NCBI RefSeq assembly: GCF_015351075.1
Contig: NZ_JADKRS010000001.1
Span: 1,116,001 to 1,180,000, forward strand
Direction of reading: 5' to 3'
Length of the DNA: 64,000 nt
Source: Clavibacter sp. VKM Ac-2873
GTDB taxonomy: Bacteria; Actinomycetota; Actinomycetes; Actinomycetales; Microbacteriaceae
Of this stretch, positions 28,320-36,111 are shown piece by piece. The translations under genes were made by a program, and so were the position numbers. How positions within the stretch are numbered: the stretch's first letter is position 1; each line of letters opens with the position of its first letter. The notes beneath the pieces were generated by a model. The model had not been told where the DNA came from. It did no database searches and was given only the letters and a program-made list of their open reading frames with translations.

Positions 28320-28799
28320 CTACGGGAGCTGTGGGGGCGCGATCAGTTCGAGGAATCCACCGCGGGCACCTTCGAGGTAGATGATGCGTGTGCCGGCTCG
28401 GGCGCCACCGGTCATCAAGTGAGGTGTCCCGACTGGTCTCCAGCCATGTCCGGCGCAGAGCTCGAGCACGCGATCGAGGTCGGAGACCGTGAGCGCGATG
28501 TGCACCACGCCGACCTGTGCGGGCGAGCCGGCGGACGCGGGCGGTCGGGGCGGGTCGTACTGCAGCAGCTCCACCCGGTGGGGGCCGAGTGCCACCGTCG
28601 CTGCGCGGATCACGGCTCCACGGACGCCGGTGGTCGCCGCCGTGACGTCCACGTCGAGCGTGAAGGTGCGCTCGAGCACGAACCCGAGACCGGAGCACCA
28701 CAGCGCCAATGCGTCGTCGAGGTCGGCCACGGTGAGACCGGAGTGGGCGATGTCGGAGATGAGCGGTGATGCCACCGCATCAGTATCGAGCTCCGACAC
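28320..28799 (-). CDS. VOC (glyoxalase/bleomycin-resistance/dioxygenase) family protein
   Basis: A 159-residue protein made of two beta-alpha-beta-beta-beta units typical of the vicinal oxygen chelate fold: unit 1 begins DIAHSGLTVADLDDALALW then CSGLGFVLERTFTLDV; unit 2 begins VGVVHIALTVSDLDRVLELC and ends IYLEGARGGFLELIAP. His in IAHSG, Glu/His in VELL and VHIAL, and the final Glu of FLELI fit the metal site. Substrate unknown. The best start is GTG at 28799, as no ATG precedes the domain in frame. It lies alone between the two copies of the 158-bp repeat, so it may have arrived with that rearrangement. Confidence 0.75.
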   Translation of the reverse strand: MSELDTDAVASPLISDIAHSGLTVADLDDALALWCSGLGFVLERTFTLDVDVTAATTGVRGAVIRAATVALGPHRVELLQYDPPRPPASAGSPAQVGVVHIALTVSDLDRVLELCAGHGWRPVGTPHLMTGGARAGTRIIYLEGARGGFLELIAPPQLP

Positions 28800-28832
28800 G
28801 CCTGCCTGAGGGAAGAGGGTCCCGACATCCGA

Positions 28833-28990
28833 TCCGACGCCGCGATCCGCGGCCCGCTCGCCCCCGGCGCGTCCGCGACCGGCGACTAAGAGTTCAGCGT
28901 GCCGTCGGCGTCGGCCGATGCGATCAGCGTGGTGGTGGCGCGCGACGCGGGGTCGACGGTGGTCGTGTTCCAGTAGCGGCGATGCCGCGG
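28833..28990 (+). pseudogene. Dead 3'-end duplicate of the 27411 gene (repeat copy 2)
   Basis: Duplicate of 27930-28087 without indels. It lacks the first ~170 codons and carries a TAC-to-TAA change (the TAA is at 28886-28888 in the region corresponding to GDYVFS), so it cannot make the domain. Its own terminal TAG is kept at 28974-28976. It follows the VOC gene start. Confidence 0.88.
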
Positions 28991-29611
28991 TGAGTCGAGC
29001 GGCCAGCCACCGGCGTTCTGAGCCGGCCACCGCCGTGGACGACCGGACACCGATGATCATCCGCCCGCGCGACGCATCGCCCTTCGGCGAGAGCACATCC
29101 GAGCCCGCTTTGTGCGTCGGAGCGGCAGGTGACGTCCACGCCGAGACCCCTCGACGTGCGCGTGCTCCTGATGACCGGATCTGGGATCTCGGCGCTCCTT
29201 GTCACCGTGCGGGCTGTGCGCGGATCCGTCGAGGTCGGCGACGTATCGAAGCTCGGTTCCGACGACCGACGCTGAGGCCGTTGGATGCCGGGGAGCCTCG
29301 ATGCGCGACTGCTCCTCTACCCGATCCTTCCCCACAGCACCACGACGTCAAGCCGCAGCGGTGCATCTCGCATATTCGATCCGGCAATCGTTCCTCGGCG
29401 GAGGCCTCAATTGATGCACATGACGCACGGCCCCTCATCAGGAGGTCCCGACTGCGCAGACAATGTGCCTCATGTCACATGAGGGCCGTCGGCACGGAGT
29501 TGAGATGTACATGCTGCACCAAGCCACGCTTCGTCTGGCTGCCACAGTGCCCTCTTCTGGCGCACGGCTTCCGCGCTGAAGTGCCCCGCTGGGTCCACGA
29601 CCGACGGGAAC
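28991..29611. other. Non-coding or decayed stretch
   Basis: 621 bp in which every open frame is short and of shifting composition. A 7-bp inverted repeat CCTCATG/CATGAGG with a TCA loop sits at 29468-29484. In-frame codons upstream of 29612 may be decayed N-terminal sequence of the LLM relic, but no motif survives. Confidence 0.45.
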
Positions 29612-30019
29612 GATCCGGTCCGGCTCTTCCACGAGTTCTCGACCCCGGACGCCGCGTCTGACGGTCGTGCCGAGATCCTGCTCGGCCGGGCCTCTGCCAC
29701 GGAGTCGTTCCCGCTCTTCGGCTTCGACATCGCCGACTACGAGACGCTCTTCGACGAGAAGCTCGAGTTGTTCCTCCATCTACAGGGCGGTGGCCCGACG
29801 ACGTGGTCGGGGAAAAGTCGTCCCGCGCTGCACGAGCAGACCCTGCATCCTCGGATGCGCGAGGGCGGCATCCCTACGTGGATCGGCGTCGGCTGCAGCC
29901 CCGACTCCGTGATCAGGGCGGCCCGACACGGCCTCCCGCTCACGATGGCGATCATCGGGGGCACCCCCCAACGTTTCGCCGGGAACGTCCGCCTCTACGA
30001 GCTTGCGATACATGACTGA
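29612..30019 (+). pseudogene. Central fragment of an LLM-class flavin-dependent oxidoreductase
   Basis: An open frame of 135 codons with clear homology to the middle of luciferase-like monooxygenases: DPVRLFHEFSTPDAASDGRA, EILLGRASATESFPLFGFDI, the DYETLFDEKLELF stretch, TWSGKSRPAL, then GGIPTWIGVGCSPDSVIRAA and LTMAIIGGTPQRFA. The ~100 N-terminal residues (including the start) and the C-terminal ~100 are missing; the frame runs into a TGA at 30017-30019 that lies inside the promoter of the next gene. It belongs to a different LLM branch from the intact gene downstream. Most likely it was cut off when the operon at 30.1 kb was inserted. Confidence 0.82.
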
Positions 30020-30031
30020 GCATGCTAATTT
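30003..30031 (+). promoter_or_regulatory. Promoter of the LLM-MarR-FMN reductase operon
   Basis: -35 TTGCGA at 30003-30008 and -10 TAATTT at 30026-30031, exactly 17 bp apart, 70 bp before the LLM start codon. The spacer is filled by the left arm of the MarR-type inverted repeat. Confidence 0.75.
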
Positions 30032-30057
30032 CATCATCAAGCGCATGCTCAGTCATG
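30011..30057. promoter_or_regulatory. Probable MarR operator (15-bp perfect inverted repeat)
   Basis: CATGACTGAGCATGC at 30011-30025 and its exact complement at 30043-30057, with a 17-bp centre. The left arm sits between the -35 and -10 boxes and the right arm covers the expected transcription start, an ideal repression geometry. The MarR gene of the same operon is the obvious ligand. Confidence 0.8.
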
Positions 30058-30101
30058 CATCGGCGACGGGCCCGACAGCGGCAGAGGAAGAGGTGAGGGC
30101 G

Positions 30102-31292
30102 ATGCAGATCGGCATCTTCTCGGTTGGCGACATCACGCAGGACCCGACCACAGGTCATACGCCCAGCGAGGCGGAGCGCATCCAGGCGACCATCAAGATC
30201 GCCGTGCACGCCGAAGAGGTGGGGTTGGATGTCTTCGCCCTGGGCGAGCACCACAACGCCCCCTTCTACACGTCCTCGCCGACCACCGTCCTCTCCAGCA
30301 TCGCGTCGCTGACGAAGCGGATCATCCTGTCGACCTCGACGACCCTGATCACCACGAACGACCCGGTCCGCATCGCCGAGGACTACGCGATGCTCCAGCA
30401 CATCGCGCAGGGTCGGCTCGACCTCACGCTGGGCCGGGGTAACACGGTCCCGGTGTATCCGTGGTTCGGCAAGGACATCCGCCAGGGCCTCCCCCTGGCG
30501 CTGGAGAACTACAACCTCCTGCACCGCCTGTGGCGCGAGGACGTCGTGGATTGGGAGGGACAGTTCCGAACCGCCCTCCAGGGCTTCACCTCCACTCCAC
30601 GCCCGCTCGACGATGTGCCCCCCTTCGTGTGGCACGGCTCGATCCGGACTCCTGAGATCGCCGAGCAGGCGGCCTACTACGGCAACGGGTTCTTCGCCAA
30701 CAACCTGTTCGCGCGCATGGATCACTTCCTGCCGCTGGTGAAGTTCTATCGGCAGCGCTTCGAGCACTACGGCCACGGCACCGCTGCGCAGGCCATCGTC
30801 GGGCTCGGCGGCCAGGCCTTCATCGCCGACCGGTCGCAGGATGCGTTCGACCAGTTCCGTCCCTACTTCGACAGAGCACCGGTCTATGACCACAGCATGT
30901 CCCTGGAGACGTGGGCGGAGCGCAGCACCCTCAGCGTGGGCAGCCCCCAGCAGGTCATCGACAAGACGATGCGCTTCCAGGAGATCTACGGGGACTACCA
31001 GCGCCAGCTGTTCATCGCCGACCACTCGGGCCTGCCCCTGAAGACCGTGCTCGAGCAGCTCGATCTGCTGGGCGAGGAGGTCGTCCCGGTGCTCCGTCGG
31101 GAGATGGCGGCGCGACGTTCCCCCGACGCGGCTGATGCCCCGACGCACGAGAGCCTCGTCCGCGCGAAGTACGGCAACGCCGAGCCGCGCCAGCCCCGAC
31201 CGAACGCGAACCGCGGCGACAACGTCACCGGCACGTCCCCGTACCAGGACAGCGACCCTTCGACCTCGGTGCGCTACCCGGTGCTCGCATGA
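30102..31292 (+). CDS. LLM-class FMN-dependent monooxygenase (CE1758-like)
   Basis: A 396-residue luciferase-like TIM-barrel monooxygenase, which needs reduced FMN from a partner reductase. Visible: MQIGIFSVGDITQDP, EVGLDVFALGEHHNAPF (the conserved EHH), RIAEDYAMLQHIAQGRLDLT, LGRGNTVPVYPWFG, and the late FIADRSQDAFDQFRPYF. The C-terminus ends PRPNANRGDNVTGTSPYQD then SVRYPVLA, a tail I associate with the CE1758 family that pairs with CE1759-type FMN reductases; such a gene follows at 31774. Substrate unknown. ATG at 30102 has a strong AGGTGAGG ribosome site, while an in-frame ATG at 30012 lies inside the operator. Confidence 0.9.
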   Translation: MQIGIFSVGDITQDPTTGHTPSEAERIQATIKIAVHAEEVGLDVFALGEHHNAPFYTSSPTTVLSSIASLTKRIILSTSTTLITTNDPVRIAEDYAMLQHIAQGRLDLTLGRGNTVPVYPWFGKDIRQGLPLALENYNLLHRLWREDVVDWEGQFRTALQGFTSTPRPLDDVPPFVWHGSIRTPEIAEQAAYYGNGFFANNLFARMDHFLPLVKFYRQRFEHYGHGTAAQAIVGLGGQAFIADRSQDAFDQFRPYFDRAPVYDHSMSLETWAERSTLSVGSPQQVIDKTMRFQEIYGDYQRQLFIADHSGLPLKTVLEQLDLLGEEVVPVLRREMAARRSPDAADAPTHESLVRAKYGNAEPRQPRPNANRGDNVTGTSPYQDSDPSTSVRYPVLA

Positions 31293-31777
31293 CGCGCAAC
31301 GCCCGCCTCGCGAACGATGCGTGGGAAGCGCTATTCCGGGCGCAGGTCGTCCTCATCCGCACCTTCACGGCGGATGACATCTGGACCGATCTGACCCAGA
31401 CCGAGTACGACGTCCTGTACGCCCTCGCCAAAGCTCCCGATGGGCTCAACATGGTGGAGATCAATCGCAACCTCCTCATCACGCAGGGCGGCGTCTCCCG
31501 TCTCGTGACACGTCTCCAGCAACGCGGCCTCATCACCCGATGCGCCGATCCCTCCGATGCACGAGCGACGCGGATCTCCTTGACTCCGGAGGGCGCCCGC
31601 CTCCAGCGCTCGATCGGCAAGGCGCACGCAGACGCCGTCACCGCGGCGATGTCGCGTGCGCTTACCGCCGAGCAGATGGAGCAGTTGCGCGATCTCGGTC
31701 GGCAGATCGTCGCCGTGATAGATCCCGCACAGGCAGAGCCCCACCACACCTCCCACACACGAAGCAGGGCGAGATGA
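31289..31777 (+). CDS. MarR-family transcriptional regulator
   Basis: A 162-residue winged-helix regulator: DLTQTEYDVLYALAKAPDGL then MVEINRNLLITQGGVSRLVT (helix-turn-helix with recognition helix QGGVSRLVTRL), LQQRGLITRCADPSDARATR and the wing with RISLTPEGARL. It overlaps both neighbours by 4 bases (ATGA at 31289 and 31774), so it is made with the monooxygenase and the FMN reductase. The operon promoter carries a 15-bp inverted repeat, implying autoregulation; the inducer is probably the monooxygenase substrate or an oxidant. Confidence 0.92.
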   Translation: MTRNARLANDAWEALFRAQVVLIRTFTADDIWTDLTQTEYDVLYALAKAPDGLNMVEINRNLLITQGGVSRLVTRLQQRGLITRCADPSDARATRISLTPEGARLQRSIGKAHADAVTAAMSRALTAEQMEQLRDLGRQIVAVIDPAQAEPHHTSHTRSRAR

Positions 31778-32505
31778 TCACCGAACCGCCTGTCCCGGAA
31801 CCGGACACCGCGACCAACCGCACCCGTCGCATCATCGTCATCAACGGCGGGACGAGTGACCCGTCGTCCTCGCGCATGCTCGCCGATCGCATCGCGCAGA
31901 AGAGCATCGACCAACTCGCGCTCCACGGCATCCCCAGCACGACTCGTGTCCTCGAGCTCGGGCCGCTCGCCGGCGAGATATCCCATGCCATCGTGTCCGG
32001 GATACCTGCAGGCGAGCTCGTCGACGCTGTGGAGGTCCTGGCGTCCGCAGATGGGATCATCGTCTCGACCCCCGTGTACAAGGCGGGCATCAGCGGCCTG
32101 GTCAAGTCATTCATCGACATCCTCGACAACGACCTGCTCATCGCCACCCCCGTCGTCCTCGCCGCGACGGCCGGCAGCGCACGGCACGCCCTCGTCGCCG
32201 ACGACCACCTCCGCCCCCTCTTCGCGTACATGCGCGCGCTCATCGCCCCGACGGCGGTGTTCGCCGCCCCCGAGGACTGGGCGGACCCCGCACTGGGCCG
32301 ACGCATCGACCGCGCGGCCGCCGAGCTCGCCGCCCTCGTCTCCAGCGGTGTCGCCGACGTGATCACCGGACGGATGTGGAACGGATACCAGCACACGTTC
32401 GGCAGCAGCGCCCGCCCTGCTGACGCTGTGGACACGAGTGTCGACTTCGACACCGATCTGATGCGCTTGGCGGCGGGCGGATCAGCCATGCGCGACAGCG
32501 CCTGA
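31774..32505 (+). CDS. NAD(P)H-dependent FMN reductase (CE1759-like)
   Basis: A 243-residue flavodoxin-fold reductase: IIVINGGTSDPSSSRMLADR is the FMN phosphate-binding loop, ADGIIVSTPVYKAGISGLVK is the isoalloxazine-side loop (TPVYxxxxSGLVK), and FIDILDNDLLIATPVVLAAT the following strand-helix. It should supply FMNH2 to the monooxygenase two genes upstream. The first ~18 residues are Pro/Thr-rich and outside the fold. The ATG overlaps the marR stop by 4 bases. The next gene (yceI-like) starts 72 bp later and could be part of the same transcript. Confidence 0.9.
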   Translation: MITEPPVPEPDTATNRTRRIIVINGGTSDPSSSRMLADRIAQKSIDQLALHGIPSTTRVLELGPLAGEISHAIVSGIPAGELVDAVEVLASADGIIVSTPVYKAGISGLVKSFIDILDNDLLIATPVVLAATAGSARHALVADDHLRPLFAYMRALIAPTAVFAAPEDWADPALGRRIDRAAAELAALVSSGVADVITGRMWNGYQHTFGSSARPADAVDTSVDFDTDLMRLAAGGSAMRDSA

Positions 32506-32577
32506 AGACCAATACGGCCGGAGCATCTCGCTCCGCCTTTCCCGCACAAGTACACCTACGAAAGAGGAGAACGAAAC

Positions 32578-33129
32578 ATGACCATCACCAACGAGAAGAT
32601 CCCCGCCGGCACCTGGAACCTGGACCCCACGCACTCCGAGGTGTCCTTCAGCGTCCGTCACCTGGCGATCAGCAAGGTCAAGGGCTCCTTCGAGTCCTTC
32701 GACGCCACCCTCGTCACGGACGATGACCACACGGCGAGCCGGGTGACCGCGTCGATCGACATCGCATCCATCAACACCAACCAGAAGGACCGTGACGCGC
32801 ACCTGCAGAGCAGCGACTTCTTCCTCGCCCAGGAGCACCCGAAGATGACCTTCGTCTCCACCGAGATCGAGGAGAAGGGCACCGACTCCTTCCTCGTGCA
32901 CGGCGACCTCACGCTCCGCGGCGTGACCAAGCGCGTCACTCTGAAGAGCGAGTTCGGCGGCCTCGTCGTCGACGGCTACGGCCAGACCAAGCTCGGCTTC
33001 TCCGCCACGACGAAGATCGACCGCACCGAGTTCGGCGTCAACTGGAACGCCGCCCTCGAAGCGGGTGGCTTCACCCTCGGCAACGACGTGACCGTCACGC
33101 TCGAGATCCAGTTCGTCCTCTCGGCCTAG
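32578..33129 (+). CDS. YceI family protein
   Basis: A 183-residue lipocalin-like YceI protein: AGTWNLDPTHSEVSFSVRHL is the family start, then KGSFESFDATLVT, IDIASINTNQKDRDAHLQSS, and DLTLRGVTKRVTLKSEFGG. YceI proteins bind polyprenoid or other long amphiphilic ligands. No signal peptide is present, so it is cytosolic here, unlike the periplasmic E. coli protein. AAAGAGGAG precedes the ATG by 8 bases. Codon use and position make it the last gene of the monooxygenase group; a hairpin terminator follows 20 bp after the stop. Confidence 0.92.
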   Translation: MTITNEKIPAGTWNLDPTHSEVSFSVRHLAISKVKGSFESFDATLVTDDDHTASRVTASIDIASINTNQKDRDAHLQSSDFFLAQEHPKMTFVSTEIEEKGTDSFLVHGDLTLRGVTKRVTLKSEFGGLVVDGYGQTKLGFSATTKIDRTEFGVNWNAALEAGGFTLGNDVTVTLEIQFVLSA

Positions 33130-33148
33130 TCCCCCGACACCCGCGTAT

Positions 33149-33182
33149 GCGGGGCCCATCGCAGACAGGCGACGGGCCCCGC
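33149..33182 (+). terminator. Hairpin terminator after the YceI gene
   Basis: Stem GCGGGGCCC (33149-33157) with GGGCCCCGC (33174-33182); the inner TCGC/GCGA bases also pair around an AGACAG loop. It is 20 bp past the stop codon. Confidence 0.85.
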
Positions 33183-33566
33183 AATCGCGGTTGGATGCCC
33201 GCAGGAGTCGATCCCGAGTCAGGCAGACGCGGTGACCTTGATGACCCCGATTCACGGGCCACCGAGCGGTAGATCGCCGACGAAAGCACGACGGGATGCC
33301 GGCCTTGCACCCGCCCGGAATTCCATGGGCCACGTATCCACGCTCTCCACACGCACAACCGCCCGCGACCTGGTGTTCCCCGCCCTGCAGCTCGTATCGA
33401 TGGGCTCATGACCGAGGTACCTGAGCAGAAGTGGGCCAGTCAGGACCTGGGAGCTACCGAGCCCTCGTACGTGCTGCAGGCCCGGCGGTCGCGGCCCCGG
33501 TCGCGGTGGCGGTCCCCCGCACGCTCGACCGGTCCCCGCCGCCGCTCTCTGCGCCAGCCGGCACCA
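33183..33566. other. Intergenic stretch between YceI terminator and lacI end
   Basis: About 380 bp. A short frame starts at 33408 (MTEVPEQKWASQDLGATEPS) but soon turns into Arg/Ser-rich antisense-like sequence, so I do not call a gene. It may be a decayed 5' fragment. No repeat or RNA gene seen. Confidence 0.4.
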
Positions 33567-34535
33567 TCACGAGGTGGAAGTCGACCCACCCGGGACCACC
33601 CGAAGGCGCTCTTGAACCTTCTGCACGCTTTTCAGGTCGGAGCCTGGGTCAGGAGAGTTCCGAAGCAGCGCCTCGACGATGGCGTGCCCGCTGAAGGCGA
33701 TGTCGTAGTCGACCGTGGTGATGGTCGGCGTCATCGATTGAGCCAGAGAAGAGTTGTCGACTCCGATGACTCCGAGGTCCGCGGGGATAGAGCGGCCGAG
33801 CCGAGCCCCTGCACCGATGATCGCCAGCGCGACTTCGTCGTTGTACGCGGCGATCCCGACCCGTTTCCGTGGGAGGTTCCGCACTGCGTTCTCGGATCCG
33901 CCGCGTTCGAGCGCCACCTTCAGCGTCGGGATGATCGGCACACCACGCGATGACGCGAACCGCGTCACGCCTTCCTCGCGCGGCAAGGCGAACTTGCGCT
34001 CCCTTCCGGCAGTGGGTGCAGCTACTCCGAGGGTGTCGTAGCCGGCTTCGATGAGGTGCTCCGCCTGCAGGCTCCCGATGGCCCGGTCGATGGCCGCTTG
34101 CACAGAGGTCGACTGCACGATCAGATGCACACCCTGACCGAGCAGGCGTCGACGCTGCTCCACGGAGAGCGGTGCCAAGCTGACGACGCCGAAGGGCTTG
34201 AGCCCGAGAATCGCATCTTCGAGCAGGGTCTGCGCCCCCACGAACTGCAGGAGGTTCGTCAGCCCGGCCTGGGCGAGACCCGCACTGACGACGTCGACCA
34301 GCTCGCGGAGCCTCGGGTTGAAGGTGACATCGGGGATCAGCGTGATGACGACGTCACTCGTCCCCCGGGCCAAGCTCCTACCCGCGAGCGAGGGACGGTA
34401 GCCCAGCGCGGCGGCGGAGGCCTTGACCCGGGCGACGGTCCCCGGAGCGAACAGGTGATCGCGCCCATTCAGGATCTGACTCACGGTCGACCGGGACAGA
34501 CCCGCGTGACTGGCGACCTCAGCACTCGTGGCCAT
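33567..34535 (-). CDS. LacI-family transcriptional regulator
   Basis: A 322-residue LacI/GalR repressor. Residues 1-20 are the helix-turn-helix (MATSAEVASHAGLSRSTVSQ), then ILNGRDHLFAPGTVARVKAS and ALGYRPSLAGRSLA (hinge), then a periplasmic-binding-protein-like sugar domain with VGIAAYNDEVALAIIGAGARL, GVIGVDNSSLAQSMTPTITT and VDYDIAFSGHAIVEALL. The Met at 34535 has GAGAGGAGGG in front of it; an upstream in-frame GTG has none. It is cotranscribed with the transporter gene 63 bp upstream and probably binds the two palindromes at 36005-36051. The inducer is likely a product of the neighbouring glycosidases. Confidence 0.92.
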   Translation of the reverse strand: MATSAEVASHAGLSRSTVSQILNGRDHLFAPGTVARVKASAAALGYRPSLAGRSLARGTSDVVITLIPDVTFNPRLRELVDVVSAGLAQAGLTNLLQFVGAQTLLEDAILGLKPFGVVSLAPLSVEQRRRLLGQGVHLIVQSTSVQAAIDRAIGSLQAEHLIEAGYDTLGVAAPTAGRERKFALPREEGVTRFASSRGVPIIPTLKVALERGGSENAVRNLPRKRVGIAAYNDEVALAIIGAGARLGRSIPADLGVIGVDNSSLAQSMTPTITTVDYDIAFSGHAIVEALLRNSPDPGSDLKSVQKVQERLRVVPGGSTSTS

Positions 34536-34598
34536 GCGCCCTCCTCTCGGCGGACTCAGCTTCGCACGGTTCACGGGCGCCACGATGTCCGCGCGCGA

Positions 34599-35936
34599 TC
34601 AGCGGACGCCGCGGATTCGCCAGGTGGTAATCATGGTACCCGCCGCGAAGACGGCACCGGCGACGAACAGCGCGGAGTAGTTCCCGCCGCCTCCGATCCC
34701 GATGATCAGCGGAGCGACGATGGGCGCGACGACGCCCGGGATGTTGGACGAGAGGTAGTAGATGCTCATGTACTTGCCTGCCTTGTCCTTCTCGGGCAGC
34801 AGGTCGGTGGCCATGGCGAGGTCGACAGAGGTGAAGGCACCGGTTCCCGCGCTCAAGAGCACGCCGCCCACGATGAAGAGGGTGACGGAGGGAGCGACTG
34901 AGACGGTGATCAGGCCGGCGGCGATGAGAACAGCCGCCAGATAGATGAAGGGCTTGCGCCGCTTCAGCTTGTCGGAAAGGAACCCGCCGACCAACGCGAA
35001 GGACATCAACGCGAGAAGACTGAGACCACCGGCAGCGGCGAGGCTCTGACCTGCCTGCTCCGGCGTGAAGCCGAGGCGCTCGAGGAGGAAGTAGAACTGG
35101 TAGGTGCTGAAGAAGGTGAATCCGAACTGCAGCAGGAACTTGCCCAAGAACACCATCGCGAAGTCGGGGTAGCGCCTGGGACTGAATCCGAAGCCCTTCA
35201 GCACCTCGACCGGTGTGGGAACGACCGTCCCGGCCGGCGCGGGCCGGTCCTTGATCACGAGCGCGAACACAATGGCTCCGACAGCGAAGACGGCGGGGGG
35301 AAGCAGAAAGAGCACGAGTAGGTTGCCCGTGAGGAAGCTTCCGATCAGGCTCGCGCCGACGCCGGCGATCGAGGCAGCAACGCCTCCGAGAGCACCGACC
35401 TTGCCGCGTTGTGCGGAGGGGACGTGCTCAGCGAGGATCGGATTGAAGCCCGCGCTGATGACAGCGACGGCCAGCTGGCAGACCGCCCAGCCCACGATCA
35501 TGAGCGGGATGTTCGGCGCGACGGCGACGATGAGCGCACCGGCCGCGGAGACGGCGAGCCCGCCGAGGATCCACGGGCGTCGACGTCCCAAGCGGACGCG
35601 GGTACCGTCGCTGAGGACACCTGCGATAGGCCCAGCGAGGAGCCCGAGGACACTGCCGAGTCCGAGGACCAGGCCGAGGCTCGTGTCCTTCCCGGCCGGG
35701 TCGATCAGCTGGACTTTGTAGGCGAGGCTGAACAGGGCGGGGAGCAGCATCACGAGGTTCAGCCCGAAGTAGCTGAACATGTAAGCGGCGACGAAGACGG
35801 CGCCCACTCGGGGAATGTGTTCACCGGACTCGATCGGCGGGTCCGCCTGCTCGCGTGCGTACTCGGCGACCGGCAGCGCCGCGTCGATGGGCATCTGCGA
35901 GTGCGTCGATTCGGGGTGGGATGGCGTGTAGGACAC
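34599..35936 (-). CDS. MFS/GPH-type sugar transporter
   Basis: A 445-residue permease with 12 predicted membrane segments after a ~40-residue cytosolic N-terminus. AGPIAGVLSDGTRVRLGRRR is the loop 2-3 MFS signature (G-x-x-S-D-x-x-x-R-x-G-R-R), and GGFLSDKLKRRKPFIYLAAV the second-half equivalent. The closest recognisable group is the glycoside-pentoside-hexuronide (GPH) sugar:cation symporters. Next to LacI and divergent from GH2/GH3/GH1 genes, it most likely imports an intact glycoside or oligosaccharide that is then hydrolysed inside the cell. The GTG start has GGAG 6 bases upstream. Confidence 0.88.
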   Translation of the reverse strand: MSYTPSHPESTHSQMPIDAALPVAEYAREQADPPIESGEHIPRVGAVFVAAYMFSYFGLNLVMLLPALFSLAYKVQLIDPAGKDTSLGLVLGLGSVLGLLAGPIAGVLSDGTRVRLGRRRPWILGGLAVSAAGALIVAVAPNIPLMIVGWAVCQLAVAVISAGFNPILAEHVPSAQRGKVGALGGVAASIAGVGASLIGSFLTGNLLVLFLLPPAVFAVGAIVFALVIKDRPAPAGTVVPTPVEVLKGFGFSPRRYPDFAMVFLGKFLLQFGFTFFSTYQFYFLLERLGFTPEQAGQSLAAAGGLSLLALMSFALVGGFLSDKLKRRKPFIYLAAVLIAAGLITVSVAPSVTLFIVGGVLLSAGTGAFTSVDLAMATDLLPEKDKAGKYMSIYYLSSNIPGVVAPIVAPLIIGIGGGGNYSALFVAGAVFAAGTMITTWRIRGVR

Positions 35937-35990
35937 GATGGCTCCGTCGGCATCTAGGGGGCCAGGATCTGCTCTGGCGGCATGATGAGG

Positions 35991-36019
35991 ACGCTAGCGA
36001 GGCCATTGGCGCGTGTCAA
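35991..36019 (-). promoter_or_regulatory. Promoter of the transporter-lacI operon
   Basis: -35 TTGACA at 36019-36014 and -10 TAGCGT at 35996-35991 on the minus strand, spacer 17 bp, 55 bp before the GTG start. The -35 lies inside the imperfect operator palindrome 36005-36020. Confidence 0.72.
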
Positions 36020-36020
36020 T
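36005..36020. promoter_or_regulatory. LacI operator O1 (imperfect palindrome)
   Basis: ATTGGCGCGTGTCAAT, two mismatches in eight half-site positions. Same core (TTGxCGCG) as the perfect palindrome 31 bp downstream. It overlaps the -35 of the leftward promoter. Confidence 0.75.
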
Positions 36021-36035
36021 GTGGTCTTCGCGCGA

Positions 36036-36051
36036 GTTGACGCGCGTCAAC
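36036..36051. promoter_or_regulatory. LacI operator O2 (perfect 16-bp palindrome)
   Basis: GTTGACGCGCGTCAAC is its own reverse complement, with the CG centre usual for LacI/GalR operators. Centre-to-centre distance to O1 is 31 bp, about three helical turns. It contains a TTGACG -35-like box for the rightward GH2 operon, though the -10 there is weak. Confidence 0.85.
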
Positions 36052-36111
36052 GGCTGTGGTTGTCTGCAGACGTCGCGGTCGATGATGTGATCGCGTTCGG
36101 AGAGGACGACG

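Noticed and set aside
29461..29490. Small inverted repeat CCTCATG/CATGAGG as terminator or operator
   Set aside because: A 7-bp stem with no gene properly placed on either side; likely chance.
33408..33620. Small gene starting MTEVPEQKWASQ
   Set aside because: Protein-like only for about 25 residues, then antisense-type Arg/Ser sequence running into the lacI gene.
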